DNA of 64,000 nt from Geosiphon pyriformis (lineage: Eukaryota > Glomeromycota > Glomeromycetes > Archaeosporales > Geosiphonaceae), in contig JAAOMT010000222.1 of the NCBI GenBank assembly GCA_016748015.1, positions 808,609 through 872,608 on the forward strand, given 5' to 3'. The first letter of the stretch is position 1; each line of letters starts with the position of its first letter. Positions 61,133-64,000 of this stretch are shown here, piece after piece. A model generated the notes under the pieces. It saw only the letters and a list, made by a program, of their open reading frames with translations, was not told the origin of the DNA and searched no databases. The position numbers and the translations under genes are program-made.

Positions 61133-62000
61133 TCATTTTAATCTAATCAATAATTTCAACAATTGCTTTCTTAAGACCATCATAATCCTCCTTATCTGCC
61201 TTCTGTTAAATATTCTTTCATACATTACCTTGAGTATGCCGCTTTCAAAACTCAGAACTTCGTTGGCATAAGCTGGACTACAATTCTCATTTGGTAACAG
61301 TTGTGAAAAATCATTTAGTCGAAGTTGCATCATAATATATATTCTACGAATTAAGCTAACAAGGTCATATTTTGCCATATAATAAGATGATTAGAACTGT
61401 CCCCTTTGTACAAATATTCAAAAACGGGATCTGCAGAGCAAGCTACTTTGCCAGTAAATCTATCTTGTTGAAAATTGTAGATTGCACACCCCAATTTAAT
61501 ATGATGATTTTACCAGTTTCCTGGCTCTGGAGGATATTGTATTGTCTTAAATCTTGATGCCTTATTCTCAGATTATGTATGTTCTGGGATAGCTTTAATA
61601 TCTTTCTTTTCAAAATGAGTTATTGGCTGACATATAAAAAATGATATATTATTATGTAGAAGCAGGTGAAAATATGCTTAATGTTGTCTTGGTCTAAGCC
61701 TTGCTAAATATCTGTTTCCACCAACAGATAATCTTGATATTTCTCTCTGTCTTTCAATATTTTCACTACAATATTTTAATTATTGTGGTTTTTTTCATAC
61801 ATGATAGAAGTTCTTCCGACTTCAATACAGGTTTTAAGAATGACTTTATTATTATAGATCATTTCCAGGTCATGCCAACCTAGTTGTTCGGACGTTGCAA
61901 TGAAGAAGTTAACAGCCTAATGGAGAATTTTTTCCAGGCAAGTAGCCAGGGAGCTCTTGAGTAGAAAGTTGATATTTCTAGCAACTTTAAGAAACTTAAT
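61133..62000 (-). pseudogene. Protein-kinase-like pseudogene
   Basis: Minus-strand pieces in more than one frame follow the kinase order. About 61940-61690: NFFIATSEQLGW, then EVGRTSIMYEKNHNN (Gly-rich loop), NIVVKILKDREKY (VxK Lys), DYLLVETDI. About 61570-61480: IRHQDLRQYNILQSQETGKI, where HxDLRxxNIL is the catalytic loop (HRDLRW type) and IIILNWG replaces the DFG-like IIDWG (Asp to Asn). About 61430-61130: GKVACSADPVFEYL, then YDLVSLIRRIYIMMQLRLND (C-lobe). Stops and frame changes between blocks, together with the Asp loss, indicate a dead gene. It resembles the large kinase-like families expanded in AM fungi. Confidence 0.6.
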
Positions 62001-62640
62001 GTAATAACAATTAGTAATAATACCAATGATTTTGAGCCTTTAAAGGTGTAATTTCAGTAGTTTTTTACAAAAAACTCTAATGTGTTCAATATCAACATTG
62101 GTGAAGTTTATGAAATCTCTTTGAGCTTTAATTTCTACAACAGTTACCACATTTAGAGATTTCAATTCATAATTTTTTTGTATTAAAACCATGTCTTGTT
62201 TCACATTGTCCAACATCTCAACTTGATGGTATTATATAAATCAAACTTATTGCAGATTAGTGATGAGGCTTGTTCCATAAAATATTTTTGCTAATCCTCT
62301 TCCTTATAAGATGTTGGTGGATTGTTGAACCAGCTATGATAAATATTGTTCTCAATCTTCCTTTGCTCTAAGTGGAAAATTAATGCTCTGCAAATTATCA
62401 TGAAGTTGAATAAGCTGATCTTTATCTCCTTTTCTGTACCTTCAAAATGTGAATATAAGAAAAATAAAGAAAACAATATATAAATGTACCACAAAGAGTC
62501 AAGCAAGGTAACGTAAACATCATTCTTTTCATCTTCCTGGTTAGCCAGTCATCTTCTAGTTTGCAGCGGAAGTTAGTCAATGTTACAAATACTATATACC
62601 AAACATTCTCCAAATATAGATATTTCTTCCATAAAACGCA
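62001..62640 (-). pseudogene. Possible 5' remains of the kinase-like gene
   Basis: Composition stays less AT-rich than the desert. Minus-strand pieces such as AQRDFINFTNVDIEHIRVF (about 62130-62060) and NDVYVTLLDSLWYIYILFSL (62525-62450) are open, but the frames are broken. I recognise no domain. They may be N-terminal exons of the kinase-like pseudogene or a separate relic. Confidence 0.3.
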
Positions 62641-64000
62641 TAATATTAAATATTTTTAAAGCAAAAAATTATACTATTATTGTTGCTAAAAAATAACTTA
62701 AGAAAACAAAAAATTTTATTTAATTATGAATTTTGTAAAAATATAAATTGAAAAAAAAATTAATTTTGGTCAAATATTATTACAAAAATAATTTTTTAGA
62801 AATAATTCAACAACAATTGCAAAATAATGATAATAATAAATCTAATAATAAAAATAGTTATAATAAGAAAAAAACTTAATAAATTAATTTTTACAATATT
62901 AACAAGTAATATCAAACTATTAAACAATGTTAAAACTAATTAAAAAGAATTATAATGAATTTAAAACTTATTTGCCGGCTATATTACAATATATATTAAA
63001 AAAGAGTTTGTCATTAACCAAAAAAAAGCTAAATAGAATTATCAAAAACATAGTTCTGGTGCCAAATGTTAATACAACTATTACTTTACACTTAATTAAT
63101 AAATATAAAACCCGTTTAATTTATTATAAAAATCAAAAACTTATCAGTTTAATTTTAGGACAAAAAAATCAAACCATTCTAAAAAACCATTCAAAGTTTA
63201 ATTTTTGAAATTGGACATTTTCAAAAAATAAAAATTTGACATTTTCAAAAAATAAAAATTTGACATAAAAAGTTACAAATAATCGAGCCTCATTTCGTGA
63301 AGCGAATAAAAAATAATTGTATTAAAAAAACTTTCTAAAAAGACCAATATTATTTAAAATATACCAAAATCAGTTAATTAAAGCTTTGTTTTAGGTTTAC
63401 TTAAATAACATAATAATATACTTAAAAACTTAGAATCAATAGTTTATACATCGCCGAATAGTTTGCACCTTTTTCAAAATGCTCAACTTTGAATTAGCTT
63501 AATTAAATCTTTTTTAAACAGCAATCAACTCAATTGTTGGTTGTTTTAAAAGATGAATTTTTTGATTCTATTAATGTTAAAAATTTTTAAAAACATGAGC
63601 AATCAATAAATATAAATGAAGTGCAATTTTTTTAAACTAGTATTATATCTTTGAAAATTTTAAAAATTGCTTTTCTTTTGAATCAGCTTTCAAAAAAAAA
63701 GCTTTTGAATTAATATGACTTAAAATAAATAAAAACAACAAAAAAATCTTTATATTATTTAAATATTCAATAAATGAAAAAATGAAAAAAAATTAAGAAA
63801 TACACAATATGTAAATTAATATTAATAATTTATAAAAATTAGCAATGATTAACGAATTAATAAAAATCACTTAATTAGCTAGAATAATCTTATAATACCA
63901 ATGTGAATCCAAATTATCACGAATTAATATGAGAAAGCTGAAATCACATTAGCAAAAATATTTTAAACAATTAATTTCTAAATTTGTTAATATTTTTGCT
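62641..64000. other. AT-rich desert to window end
   Basis: The 93-codon frame at 62927-63208 is K/N/L/I-rich, without recognisable motifs. A short tandem duplication lies at 63211-63266. No gene supported. Confidence 0.55.
63211..63266. repeat. Two-copy tandem repeat, ~29-bp unit
   Basis: The unit GACATTTTCAAAAAATAAAA followed by ATTT occurs twice in succession, and GACAT begins a third. Confidence 0.85.

Overview
The window looks like nuclear DNA of an arbuscular mycorrhizal fungus (Glomeromycotina, Rhizophagus-like). This is inferred from the very low GC content, compact genes with many short GT-AG introns (about 45-250 bp), and LINE and Ty3 polyproteins of the kind I associate with Rhizophagus. 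No search was run. One run of Ns (58862-59185) is an assembly gap.

Left gene islands (1-3211 and 15626-23796): a 5'-truncated type I DnaJ/Hsp40 (Ydj1 class, CaaX end), a La-motif protein with a C-terminal xRRM-like domain, the APC/C RING subunit Apc11, the polyphosphate-polymerase subunit Vtc1, cyanate hydratase, mitochondrial lipoyl synthase (divergent from cyanase), and a 596-residue unrecognised protein with an ATP-grasp-like motif. All seven have clean exon-intron models and no nonsense codons.

Transposon region (3230-15600 and 23830-53340): extremely AT-rich DNA holding dead elements. Four 5'-truncated LINEs can be delimited by poly(A) tails and target-site duplications (11629-14607, 25775-27481, 39077-40754, 49693-51919), plus several 3'-end scraps. 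A Ty3-type element (30815-41212) has a 5' LTR, an ORF1 that ends on an A8 run overlapping the gag ATG, gag with a CCHC knuckle, then protease, a Cys-rich domain, a dUTPase, RT and RNase H, then integrase, then a third ORF split by a LINE. No 3' LTR was found. A solo LTR of the same family sits inside the LINE at 25775-27481. A Tc1/mariner element with perfect 29-bp inverted repeats lies at 45237-46591, and a very decayed Ty3 relic lies near 47680-48730. The nonsense codons in these elements fit C-to-T or G-to-A change (TGG to TGA/TAG, CAA/CAG to TAA/TAG, CGA to TGA), which points to RIP-like mutation or deamination of methylated cytosine.

Right region (54180-62640): lineage-specific-looking genes among relics. 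These are a small secreted protein with a Thr-rich tail, a class 3 lipase-like protein whose nucleophile serine is glycine, an unknown 222-residue gene bracketed by 62-bp inverted repeats, a decayed Tc1 relic, and a broken protein-kinase-like pseudogene. The last 1.3 kb is AT-rich with nothing recognisable.

The housekeeping genes do not form one pathway. Vtc1 (polyphosphate), cyanase (cyanate to ammonium and CO2) and lipoyl synthase are ordinary metabolic genes that happen to be neighbours.
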